Shown here: piece by piece, positions 56,335 through 63,945 of the stretch
How the letters are laid out: the number at the start of each line of letters is the position of its first letter
Position numbering within the stretch: position 1 is the first letter of the stretch
DNA from: Flammeovirga agarivorans
GTDB taxonomy: Bacteria > Bacteroidota > Bacteroidia > Cytophagales > Flammeovirgaceae
Assembly (NCBI RefSeq): GCF_012641475.1
Contig: NZ_JABAIL010000009.1
Coordinates: 162,199-226,198, forward strand
DNA length: 64,000 bases
Direction of reading: 5' to 3'
Notes under the pieces: generated by a model
Seen by the model: the letters and a program-made list of their open reading frames with translations, nothing else
Database searches by the model: none
Told to the model about the DNA's origin: nothing
Program-made: the position numbers and the translations under genes

Positions 56335-59016
56335 ATGAAAATGGATATAAGAAAAGTCCTACTTTTTACATTCTTATTGATATCTACTGTGTCTTTTGGT
56401 CAGTCGTTTACTGGTCAACAAATCAACCAAGGATATGCAATATTTAGTGATGATGTCACCTTTATTTTCGATGAGAAAATTTATGATAAGCATCCAACTC
56501 AGGTGACCGTTACAGGTTCATTTAGAGGATGGAGCAGTGACATGGACGATTCGCAGTGGCAACTTAAAAAAATTGGTGGTCAGTGGATTCTTACACTCAA
56601 TAACAAAGATTTTGAGGTTATTTCTCCTCAGGCCGAATTTAAATTCAGAATTAATGATGGAGAATGGTTATCACCTGCATCCGTTTCACCCAATCAGAAA
56701 GGTGGTAACCTTGTATTTATGCAAGATGCCGTACTTCCCGGTTTAAAAGCAGAATTAAAAAGTGAAAACCTGATCTGGGCTGATGTTGTGGGCGACCGTC
56801 CATTAAATCCTTCTGATTATATTATTACTAGTGCTGCAGGAGATACAATAAAAGTAGCAGGAGTTTTACCCAACGGTTCTACAACAACTTTAATTACGCC
56901 AGAGACTCCCCTTAATAAAAAGAGAGTTTATTACCTGCACATCCCATCGCAAGAATTATCGGCACTATGTTCATTTGATGGTTGGTTCAGAGAGACTTTC
57001 TCAACGAAAGAGTTAGGTGCAAATATTGATAATGGAAAAACAACGGTTCGTCTTTTTGCTCCAAGAGCAACTATGGTGAAGTTATACTTATATAAAGGAA
57101 AAGACGATAAAAAGGCCTACGAAACCATTGAAATGAAAGAGGATATCAACGGTGTTTGGGAAGCCTTTTTTGATAAGGATTTACATGGTGTGTGGTACGA
57201 TTTTACTATCCATGGACACAAAGATCCAGGTAACCTATTCTATGAGACTACAAATGTTCACGTATCAGACCCATATGCTAGAGTAAGTGATGATACTTGG
57301 GGAAAATGTAGAATTTGGCACCGTACAGTACCTGCAACTCCATTAGCTCAGGGTATTCCAGCAATGGAAGATGTAATTGCTTATGAAGTACATGTTCAGG
57401 ACTTTACCGATAATTTACCGGTTGACGAAAGCATTAAAGGTAGATTACCAGCGATGCATAAAGCAGGTTTGAAAAATAAGAAAGGTGAAAAAATTGGTTT
57501 TGATTACTTAGTTGATTTAGGAATTAACACCGTTCACTTAATGCCAATCCAAGAATATATTCATTACCCAACAGACGATTGGAAAGCTTCTTTTAAAGAT
57601 GATGAGTACATGATTTCTCAAGGAGTAAGCGAAGAAAACTACCAGTGGGGGTATAGAACATCTCATGCCATGGCCGTAGAAACTCGTTACCGTTCTTTAG
57701 GTAAAGAAGCAGGTGAGGAGCGTAATGAATTCAGAGATTTGGTTCAAGCTTTCCATGACAAAGATATTGCTGTAATTATTGATATTGTACCGAACCATAC
57801 TGCAGAAAATATGGATGGGAATTCATGGATTTTCAACTTCAATGGTATCGATAAACAGTATTATTACAGAACAAAAGACTTGGAACATATCGGGGATTAT
57901 GGTAACGAGGTGAAAACAGAAAATCGTCCGATGACACAACGTTGGTTGATTGATCAATGCCAATATTATATCAAAGAATTTGGTATTGATGGTTTTAGAA
58001 TTGACTTAGCGGGTCAAGTAGATCAGCAAACATTAATCGCATTAAAGAATGCTATTGGTGAAGACAAAATCGTATATGGTGAGCCTTGGATTGGTTCTAA
58101 TGACCCTGAGTTTGAAGCAAACCCAGATTGGGATTGGTACAAAGAAGATTCACCAATAACATTCTTCCAAGATGACTCTAGAGGAGCATACAAAGGACCA
58201 GTCTTTAAACTAACGGATCGAGCTACAGATAGAGGATGGGCTGGAGGTAAGTTTGATGAAAGAGCTGCTGTAATGAGAGGTCTTGAAAATTCAAACAAAG
58301 AAGATAAAACTCCTAACTCAGGTATCACCTACTTGGATATTCATGATAACTTTGCATTATCTGACCAATTTGGTGGCGAAAAATTTGACGGTCGTACAAG
58401 TGTAGATCAAGATAATTATAAGATAGCCGTTACTTTATTATATACATCATTAGGACCAATCGTTACTAACGGTGGTTCAGAAATTATGCGTTCTAAAGCG
58501 GATGCTCCTTTAAAAGAAGTAGTAAAAACTACAAATAAAGGATATAAGGTGTATATGCATGGATATAGAGATACTTATAACCACAGAACTGCCAACCAAT
58601 ATAAGTGGGAGACCGTAGGGCAGATGCCTAAAGAGGGCAATACAAATGATTATAAAAACATGTATAAATTCTGGAAAGGCATGAACGAATTCCGCCTGTC
58701 AGAATATGGTAAAGTTTTTAGAACAGGAGGTGAAGTTGCAGAAGGATATTACCAGTTTATCACACCGAAAGAAGATAATTTATTAGGGTATATTGTCGAT
58801 AATAAAGTATTTGTACTTCTGAATTCTGGAGAAAAAGAAGGATCATTTAATGATATTACTTTACCAGAAGGAAATTGGAAATTAATTGCCAATACAAATG
58901 AAGTGAACATCAAAAAAGGTGTCAAAGACAAAAAGTCTATGATGAAGTTAAAAGGAGGTCAAACTACCTCATTTACCCTTCCATCAACATCTTTAATGAT
59001 TTGGGTTAAGCAATAA
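56335..59016 (+). CDS. GH13 pullulanase-like alpha-glucan debranching enzyme, secreted
   Basis: 893 residues. The signal peptide ends near VSFGQS (residue 24). N-terminal beta-sandwich domains come first: a glycogen-binding-like one (VTVTGSFRGWSSDMDDSQW, about 50-130), a linker domain, then a CBM48-like domain (TTVRLFAPRATMVKLYLY). The GH13 barrel has region I DIVPNHT, region II GFRIDLAG with nucleophile Asp557, region III YGEPW with acid Glu583 and region IV LDIHDN with Asp671. The YQWGYRTSHAM segment takes the place of the YNWGY motif of type I pullulanases. It should hydrolyse alpha-1,6 branches in glycogen, starch or pullulan. The His-containing region IV is complete, so it should be active. 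Confidence 0.9.
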   Translation: MKMDIRKVLLFTFLLISTVSFGQSFTGQQINQGYAIFSDDVTFIFDEKIYDKHPTQVTVTGSFRGWSSDMDDSQWQLKKIGGQWILTLNNKDFEVISPQAEFKFRINDGEWLSPASVSPNQKGGNLVFMQDAVLPGLKAELKSENLIWADVVGDRPLNPSDYIITSAAGDTIKVAGVLPNGSTTTLITPETPLNKKRVYYLHIPSQELSALCSFDGWFRETFSTKELGANIDNGKTTVRLFAPRATMVKLYLYKGKDDKKAYETIEMKEDINGVWEAFFDKDLHGVWYDFTIHGHKDPGNLFYETTNVHVSDPYARVSDDTWGKCRIWHRTVPATPLAQGIPAMEDVIAYEVHVQDFTDNLPVDESIKGRLPAMHKAGLKNKKGEKIGFDYLVDLGINTVHLMPIQEYIHYPTDDWKASFKDDEYMISQGVSEENYQWGYRTSHAMAVETRYRSLGKEAGEERNEFRDLVQAFHDKDIAVIIDIVPNHTAENMDGNSWIFNFNGIDKQYYYRTKDLEHIGDYGNEVKTENRPMTQRWLIDQCQYYIKEFGIDGFRIDLAGQVDQQTLIALKNAIGEDKIVYGEPWIGSNDPEFEANPDWDWYKEDSPITFFQDDSRGAYKGPVFKLTDRATDRGWAGGKFDERAAVMRGLENSNKEDKTPNSGITYLDIHDNFALSDQFGGEKFDGRTSVDQDNYKIAVTLLYTSLGPIVTNGGSEIMRSKADAPLKEVVKTTNKGYKVYMHGYRDTYNHRTANQYKWETVGQMPKEGNTNDYKNMYKFWKGMNEFRLSEYGKVFRTGGEVAEGYYQFITPKEDNLLGYIVDNKVFVLLNSGEKEGSFNDITLPEGNWKLIANTNEVNIKKGVKDKKSMMKLKGGQTTSFTLPSTSLMIWVKQ

Positions 59017-59027
59017 ATTAAAATAAT

Positions 59028-59066
59028 AAAACGGGTGTATGGTTTTATGTCATACACCCGTTTTTT
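59028..59066. terminator. Bidirectional terminator overlapping the end of the FISUMP gene
   Basis: aaaacgggtgtatg (59028-59041) pairs perfectly with catacacccgtttt (59051-59064), 14 bp with a 9-nt loop, and T follows to 59066. The right arm also encodes the last codons and stop of the minus-strand gene. Confidence 0.85.
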
Positions 59067-59769
59067 CTTTATTTTTGACGCATCGGCAGGGTAATGCCGT
59101 AGTATTATTTTCGTTTACAGCTACTTTGGATACTCCGCTAACATTTTTCATAATCCACCTTTCCCAAACATTGCCCTCTAAATCTATAGCAAAATAACCA
59201 GTACAATGCTGTCGACCCAAATGTCCATTATTTTGTAAGTAAAAACCAGTAGGGATGGCATTAAAAGAAAACTTATTTCTCTCTTTCTTAACTGGCCAAT
59301 ATTGAGCGGCCTTTAATGCTATAGAATGATGACCTCTCCAACCAGTTTCTTCCACAATATTTTGTTCTAATCCCAAAAAGATTTCCAAAGAATCCCAATC
59401 TTCATCCGTAGGAACATGCCATCCTTTCGGGCAGACTTTTTCTATATGATGGTTAAAATACAATACTTCCTTATCCTTCTGATTTTCTATTTCAACTTCA
59501 ATCGACCCTTTTAACGGGTACCGTATGTTTTCGGCGAGCCAAATCGAATTTTTTATTTGTACAGTTGGGTATTTTTCTTGGTTACGTTCATCAATAAAGT
59601 ATTGTGGTTTTTTATAGAACTTATTGTCATGGTAATTGGGTGCACTTAACGTAAATGCTTCTTCTACACTCGTTTCATCAAAATCAAAAGGTTGTTGGTC
59701 AATTTTGGAGGTACACCCCAAACAACAAACAAATAAAAGGTAGCAAAAGAAATTGTTTTGAGTTAGCAT
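59050..59769 (-). CDS. FISUMP-domain lipoprotein
   Basis: 239 residues. The lipobox cysteine is at 19 (VCCLGCTSKI). The main domain has the pattern of the Fibrobacter succinogenes major paralogous (FISUMP) family: IKNSIWLAENIRYP, VCPKGWHVPTDEDWDSLEIF, FNAIPTGFY and TALPCRCVKN. Such proteins are cell-surface or outer membrane lipoproteins of unknown function that vary in number between strains. Its last codons lie inside the terminator stem shared with the GH13 gene. It is a single-gene unit. Confidence 0.8.
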   Translation of the reverse strand: MLTQNNFFCYLLFVCCLGCTSKIDQQPFDFDETSVEEAFTLSAPNYHDNKFYKKPQYFIDERNQEKYPTVQIKNSIWLAENIRYPLKGSIEVEIENQKDKEVLYFNHHIEKVCPKGWHVPTDEDWDSLEIFLGLEQNIVEETGWRGHHSIALKAAQYWPVKKERNKFSFNAIPTGFYLQNNGHLGRQHCTGYFAIDLEGNVWERWIMKNVSGVSKVAVNENNTTALPCRCVKNKEKTGV

Positions 59770-60470
59770 ATTTAATTTAAGAAGTAATAGAAAGTATTTA
59801 TTATTAGCAGTTGAAACTGTATAGTTAATGATATAAAGGTAGAGTTGATTGAAATTGAAACTTAATTTTTTCTATGATAAAGTTTCATTTTATCAAAAAG
59901 TTGAAAATACTTCTTAATAAAAGTCAAAAAATTTATACCTTGTGTGACTGACATGGCGAAGCTGTGTCAAAAGCAAACTGATTATTTTATCAAAATTACA
60001 AACGCAAACTTTTTTGTATACTTCAAAAAATAGTAATAAACTAATCTATCATGCTGATTACCAATTCTCATCAAGCTATTCAACAAACTATTACTCTCAA
60101 CAGATTACTTAATTTAAAGTGCAACTATAGAATTTTGTTATTCTAGTTGAAGGACTAGCTTTAAATATGAAAAAGGCGTTATAGAAGCAAATAAGAAGTA
60201 TACACTAACAGAATATTGAAATCTAATACCAATGTTCTTTTTCAGGTGTGATTGTATACGTAACAATTACCCTGATATCTACACTTTGGAACAAAAACTA
60301 CAAGTCCGTTCCTAATTTCAAAAAGTAAACGTTTTACTCAGATAGATTCCATATACTATTTAAGTCATGTAGGACTTATTTCGTATTAGTTGGTTTTCTT
60401 CTGATATACTTAAATTACGGTGAATTGAAATATTTATTCGTATTACAATTATACATTTAATCAGTGAAGA
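59770..60470. other. 700-bp AT-rich intergenic stretch
   Basis: No supportable ORF. It holds weak inverted repeats (TGACA...TGTCA at 59949-59969; CAACTAtAGAAT with ATTCTAGTTG at 60122-60149) and one AAACGTTT copy (60327-60334), like those in the integrase promoter region. It may be remnant DNA next to the mobile module. Confidence 0.4.
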
Positions 60471-60887
60471 TTATTTGATATTTCGCCAAGCATCAAAACG
60501 ATAAGTTTTCATGTATTCTTGATATTCAACGATTAGTAATTTTCTGATGCCGTTGTGATCTATTATTGGTGCATATCCAATATCATAAACAAAGAAATAA
60601 ATACTTTTTTTAGATCTATAGATTGTCGTAAAGTAATTAAACTCAAAGTTTAATTCATCAAATGATGATTTTCTGATAACAGTTTTACCTTCTTTAAAGA
60701 AGGACTTTAGTATATGATAATTATTTTGAATGATCTTTTCATGTATTGCTTTATTTCTAAATTTAATCTGATAATTTTTATTGTGATAAGCAGATTTACA
60801 TTCAGCTGAACAAAATTTCCTATCCTTTCGACCATATAGTATGGGCTGGTTACATTCTTTGCATAACCTATTATTTGAAGAGTTCAT
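60471..60887 (-). CDS. Small zinc-ribbon protein, function unknown
   Basis: 138 residues. The N-terminus holds two CxxC knuckles (CKECNQPI and CSAEC, residues about 9-30), the arrangement of small zinc ribbons of the DUF2116-like kind. The rest (KSAYHNKNYQIKFRNKAI; IVEYQEYMKTYRFD) has no family I recognise. It is divergent from the integrase gene with 118 bp between them, which contains the doubled AAACGTTT palindrome, so the two may share control. A role with the recombinase, for example as accessory DNA-binding protein, is only a guess. Confidence 0.6.
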   Translation of the reverse strand: MNSSNNRLCKECNQPILYGRKDRKFCSAECKSAYHNKNYQIKFRNKAIHEKIIQNNYHILKSFFKEGKTVIRKSSFDELNFEFNYFTTIYRSKKSIYFFVYDIGYAPIIDHNGIRKLLIVEYQEYMKTYRFDAWRNIK

Positions 60888-60925
60888 CGTTAATCGTTAA
60901 GTCAGTTTCTAATTTATGTGTATAT

Positions 60926-60943
60926 AAACGTTTCTAAACGTTT
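60926..60943. promoter_or_regulatory. Tandem AAACGTTT palindromes between zinc-ribbon and integrase genes
   Basis: AAACGTTT occurs at 60926-60933 and 60936-60943, exactly 10 bp apart (one helical turn). The same octamer is at 60327-60334. A dimeric regulator could bind here and control both divergent genes. No known regulator is assigned. Confidence 0.45.
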
Positions 60944-61005
60944 AATATACGGCTAAAGGTAATTTTTTTTGAAGATTTGACAAACACAAAATCAAAATTT
61001 TCAAA

Positions 61006-62184
61006 ATGATTAAAACAGAAGCTACTATTCGGCTAAATCCGATAAAGATTCAGAATAAAAAGGTAATTAAGCTAAGTTTTCCCATGACAGACGGGATTAA
61101 GAAGTTGATAAAAACACTGCCCAATGTAAAATGGGATAGTAACTTAGAATGTATTTATATACCGAATGATCGAAGTAACATAGATTCAGTATTCACTACT
61201 TTTAAAGGTATAGCATGGGTGGATACTAAAGCACTTTTTCAAAGCAGCAATAAAGAAGTACTTACAATCCATGAGGAAAATAATTATCAGAGTTTGTATA
61301 AAAAAATACAAAAACAATATGCCAAAGAAGATGCAGTACATTTAGTTGCTCTAGTTAAAAAACTAGAAGTTTTTCGATATTCATTAAACACAGCAAATGT
61401 ATATACTTCAATGCTTTTAAGGTTTCTTGAATATGCTCGAAAAAATGGCTGTGAAGATATACGGACTATTACTGAAGGTCAGAAATCGAAAAATTTATTA
61501 GAGCAGTTTCTATTTCATATAGTTTCAGTCAAAAATTGTTCGGATTCTTATCAAAACCAAGCATTAAATGCAGTAAAGTTTTATTTGGAAAAAGTGTTGG
61601 AAAGAGACTATTGCTTCTATAATATCCAACGTCCCAAACCAAGAGAAAAACTTCCTGTTGTTTTAAGCACTGAAGAAGTAAAAAGCATCTTCTTAAATAT
61701 TCAAAACCTAAAACATAGAGCTATATTAATGACAATCTACTCTGCTGGATTAAGAATAGGAGAAGTTATCAATTTGGAGTTAAAAGACATAGACTCACAG
61801 CGTATGTTAATTAGGGTAGAAGGAGGAAAAGGCAATAAAGATAGAAATACACTACTTTCTAAAAAGAACTTAGAGATACTACGAGAATATTTTAAGCAAT
61901 ACAAACCGAAGAAATATCTTTTCGAAGGAGATAAAGGAGGGAAATATAGCAGAACGAGTATTCAGAGAATCTATAAACGAGCAATAAATAAATCCAGAAT
62001 TATGAAGAAGGTTACAGTCCATACATTAAGACACAGCTTTGCCACACATCTATTAGAGAATGGGGTAGACTTAAGGTATATACAAACTCTTCTTGGACAT
62101 AATTCTCCACAAACTACTCAAATATATACTCATGTGAGTACCAAGGTAGTTAGTGATATTAAAAGTCCATTGGATGACTTTTAA
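61006..62184 (+). CDS. Tyrosine recombinase of the integron-like array
   Basis: 392 residues. The N-terminal 80 residues form an extra domain with KWDSNLECIYIPND. A SAM-like core-binding domain follows (about 95-200), then the catalytic domain: Arg250 (SAGLRIGEV), Lys275, His339 and Arg342 (HTLRHSFATHLL), His365 (LLGHNSPQTTQ), Tyr374 (IYTHV). All catalytic residues are present. The end DIKSPLDDF resembles the terminus of IntI integrases, but the IntI-specific insert before the HxLRH box is missing, as in Xer proteins. It reads towards the cassettes on the same strand, unlike most integrons, where intI is divergent. It probably recombines the attI-like region at 62306 with the attC-like sites. 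A different mobile-element integrase remains possible. Confidence 0.9.
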   Translation: MIKTEATIRLNPIKIQNKKVIKLSFPMTDGIKKLIKTLPNVKWDSNLECIYIPNDRSNIDSVFTTFKGIAWVDTKALFQSSNKEVLTIHEENNYQSLYKKIQKQYAKEDAVHLVALVKKLEVFRYSLNTANVYTSMLLRFLEYARKNGCEDIRTITEGQKSKNLLEQFLFHIVSVKNCSDSYQNQALNAVKFYLEKVLERDYCFYNIQRPKPREKLPVVLSTEEVKSIFLNIQNLKHRAILMTIYSAGLRIGEVINLELKDIDSQRMLIRVEGGKGNKDRNTLLSKKNLEILREYFKQYKPKKYLFEGDKGGKYSRTSIQRIYKRAINKSRIMKKVTVHTLRHSFATHLLENGVDLRYIQTLLGHNSPQTTQIYTHVSTKVVSDIKSPLDDF

Positions 62185-62194
62185 ATATGTGTAT

Positions 62195-62228
62195 GATGGG
62201 AGTTTAGTTTTTTGGACTAAGACCCATC
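62195..62228 (+). terminator. Hairpin after the integrase gene
   Basis: GATGGG (62195-62200) pairs with CCCATC (62223-62228), extended by TTTAGT/ACTAA. No U-tract follows, so it may only separate the integrase mRNA from the array, or act as part of attI. Confidence 0.5.
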
Positions 62229-62306
62229 AGGCATAAGATTGCATAAATGCAATAACACAATAACATAAAATATTACGATATTATGTAATATTGTTCTTAC
62301 ATAATG
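62229..62306 (+). other. attI-like region before cassette 1
   Basis: It contains ATTGCAT-aa-ATGCAAT (62238-62253) and ATATTAC...GTAATAT (62270-62291), two inverted repeats, then cttacataatG with the crossover G at 62306. Unlike the attC sites it lacks GTTTAGC and the CGACACG core, as expected for an attI. Paired recombinase-binding sites here are inferred. Confidence 0.55.
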
Positions 62307-62360
62307 TTAGCTTGCATATGGCTTTATAACCAAAAAAATCTTCAATAGAATAAAAACCAA

Positions 62361-62966
62361 ATGAATAGACAAAACTCTAAAAGCAAATTTGATTTAGTAA
62401 AAGATAATGATGAACAAATTTTATGGGAAAATAAACCTGAATTTATACCTTTTATATTAGTTGGTTTGTATCAGATTTTATCTGGATTGATTATTCCTGG
62501 AGTTATTTTGATTATTAATTATTTTGGGGACTTTGATAGAAATATGGATTCTGGTTATTGGTTTTTAATGGTTGTTTTTATTGCTCCAATAATTTCTGGT
62601 TTATATCAAATCTTCTATAACATATTCAATTACTCTAATACATCATTTGCTTTGACAAATAAAAGAGTAATGTTTAGTTCAGGATATTCTTTTGTTGATT
62701 TCAAGACAATAGATTTGGATAAAATTTTAGAATTAGAAACTAAAACTAATTTTATTGATAATATTTTTAAAGTTGGAACAATAAGATTTTTTAGTGGTAG
62801 GACGAAGAGTGATGAAGGTAATACAACAAAACTCTATGATGAATGGAGTTCTATAAAAGAAGTATTGTCTATTTATAAAATGGTTAAACAAGTTTCATCT
62901 GATTTTCAAGACTCAAATACTTCAAAACTTGGAACTAAACCTAGTAATAGACAAAAAGATAATTAA
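62361..62966 (+). CDS. Cassette 1: membrane protein with bacterial PH domain
   Basis: 201 residues. After a hydrophilic start there are two membrane helices (FIPFILVGLYQILSGLIIPG, about 32-55; WFLMVVFIAPIISGLYQIFY, about 69-92). A bacterial PH-like domain follows (FALTNKRVMFSSGYSFVDFK; LDKILELETKTNFIDNIF; GTIRFFSGRT). The tail is Ser/Asn/Lys-rich. Membrane PH proteins of this type are common but have no settled function. It is the only ORF in the cassette, forward like the integrase, and starts 54 bp after the crossover point. No obvious promoter was found, so it may depend on read-through. Confidence 0.75.
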   Translation: MNRQNSKSKFDLVKDNDEQILWENKPEFIPFILVGLYQILSGLIIPGVILIINYFGDFDRNMDSGYWFLMVVFIAPIISGLYQIFYNIFNYSNTSFALTNKRVMFSSGYSFVDFKTIDLDKILELETKTNFIDNIFKVGTIRFFSGRTKSDEGNTTKLYDEWSSIKEVLSIYKMVKQVSSDFQDSNTSKLGTKPSNRQKDN

Positions 62967-62979
62967 ACTTAGAATAAAC

Positions 62980-63056
62980 GCAAGCTAACAATAGCTAACC
63001 TCCATCCATCGGTCGACACGCCCGCTGGTCGTAGTTTAGCATTTACGTTGCCCACT
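62980..63056 (+). repeat. attC-like site 1
   Basis: Left end GCAAGCTAAC (62980-62989); right end GTTGCCCACT (63047-63056), crossover after 63047. Inner boxes GCTAAC (62994-62999) and GTTTAGC (63034-63040) pair with one extra base, the extrahelical feature of attC hairpins. The centre carries CGGTCGACACGCC (63010-63022) and CGAC/GTCG. It is much richer in G+C than its surroundings. Confidence 0.8.
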
Positions 63057-63079
63057 ATTAAAGTCGATCTACTAATAAA

Positions 63080-63844
63080 ATGAATTTGATAAAATATTTA
63101 TTTTTGTCCTTTATTATAATTTCTTGTGTATCTAAAAACGATGAACAAGAGACTAGAGAAATAAATGAAACTATTGGACAAAATCATACAGATTTATCAA
63201 AAGAAGATAATATACTTACTGAAGTAGATACTTCAAATTTTGTAACATCAAATTACGGAATTGGAAAGGTATTACTAAGTTATGATGGCGATCTTCATAG
63301 AGGGAATAGTTATCACTTAGAATTTTATGAATCTCCTAATTCTACTACTGAACCATCAGAAAAGTTAGAGTTAAATTGGAATGAAGAGAACAGAGGTTAT
63401 GTTCAAGTAAAAGGTAACAAATTTATAAAAATCACTGATTACTATATTGATGAACCAGATTACATAATTCATTTTAATTGTCTTGGTTATCAAAATGGTT
63501 TTTATGAAGTTGTTGTAAATGAAAAATCACACAAAACTTTATGGATAAAGGAATCTGATAAATTTGTTTTTGAAACATGGACGGAATATTTGAAAAGCAC
63601 AATATGTGTAAGTCAACTTAGTATAAAAAATAATCCTGCTAGAGCGTTAGCTGATTCTTCAGCAAATATTGTCTTTGAGGAAGAAATGTGCTGGGTAGTC
63701 TTAGATTTTAAAGGAAATTGGATTAAAGTAAAATATTCACCCTTTGATAAAGATATGGAAGTCCAAGAAAATAAAAATTTCAGAGCATGGATTAAATGGA
63801 GAGATGAAGATAAACTTTTAATAAAATATTATCTTTCATATTAA
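63080..63844 (+). CDS. Cassette 2: lipoprotein of unknown function
   Basis: 254 residues. The lipobox cysteine is at 16 (FIIISCVSKNDEQ). After an acidic linker (about 20-60) the protein is beta-rich. The C-terminal third (VVLDFKGNWIKVKYSPFD; NFRAWIKWRDEDKLLIKYYL) has the pattern of an SH3-like domain seen in Bacteroidota lipoproteins; this is tentative. It is the only ORF of cassette 2 and starts 33 bp after the crossover point. Together with cassette 1 it fits the common observation that cassettes carry envelope and unknown proteins. Confidence 0.7.
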   Translation: MNLIKYLFLSFIIISCVSKNDEQETREINETIGQNHTDLSKEDNILTEVDTSNFVTSNYGIGKVLLSYDGDLHRGNSYHLEFYESPNSTTEPSEKLELNWNEENRGYVQVKGNKFIKITDYYIDEPDYIIHFNCLGYQNGFYEVVVNEKSHKTLWIKESDKFVFETWTEYLKSTICVSQLSIKNNPARALADSSANIVFEEEMCWVVLDFKGNWIKVKYSPFDKDMEVQENKNFRAWIKWRDEDKLLIKYYLSY

Positions 63845-63862
63845 ATCACAAAACACCTAAAC

Positions 63863-63939
63863 AGTGGGCAACACCAGCTAAAACAGCAAGTCTCGGCCGA
63901 CACGTCCTCGCTCGCAGTTTAGCAAATTCGTTATGGGCA
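63863..63939 (+). repeat. attC-like site 2
   Basis: Left end AGTGGGCAAC (63863-63872), right end GTTATGGGCA (63930-63939), crossover after 63930. Inner boxes GCTAAAAC (from 63877) and GTTTAGC (63917-63923) pair with one extra base. The centre has CGGCCGACACGTCC (63894-63907). AAC to GTT distance is 60 bp, as in site 1. Confidence 0.8.
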
Positions 63940-63945
63940 ATTAAT

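Noticed and set aside
60122..60149. CAACTAtAGAAT...ATTCTAGTTG hairpin as an attC-like site
   Set aside because: It lacks GTTTAGC, the CGACACG core and a GTT at the right distance.
61006..62184. Phage or conjugative-element integrase with no link to the cassettes
   Set aside because: No phage, relaxase or transfer genes were seen, and the sites directly downstream have matched cassette ends. Not fully excluded because the window stops at 64000.
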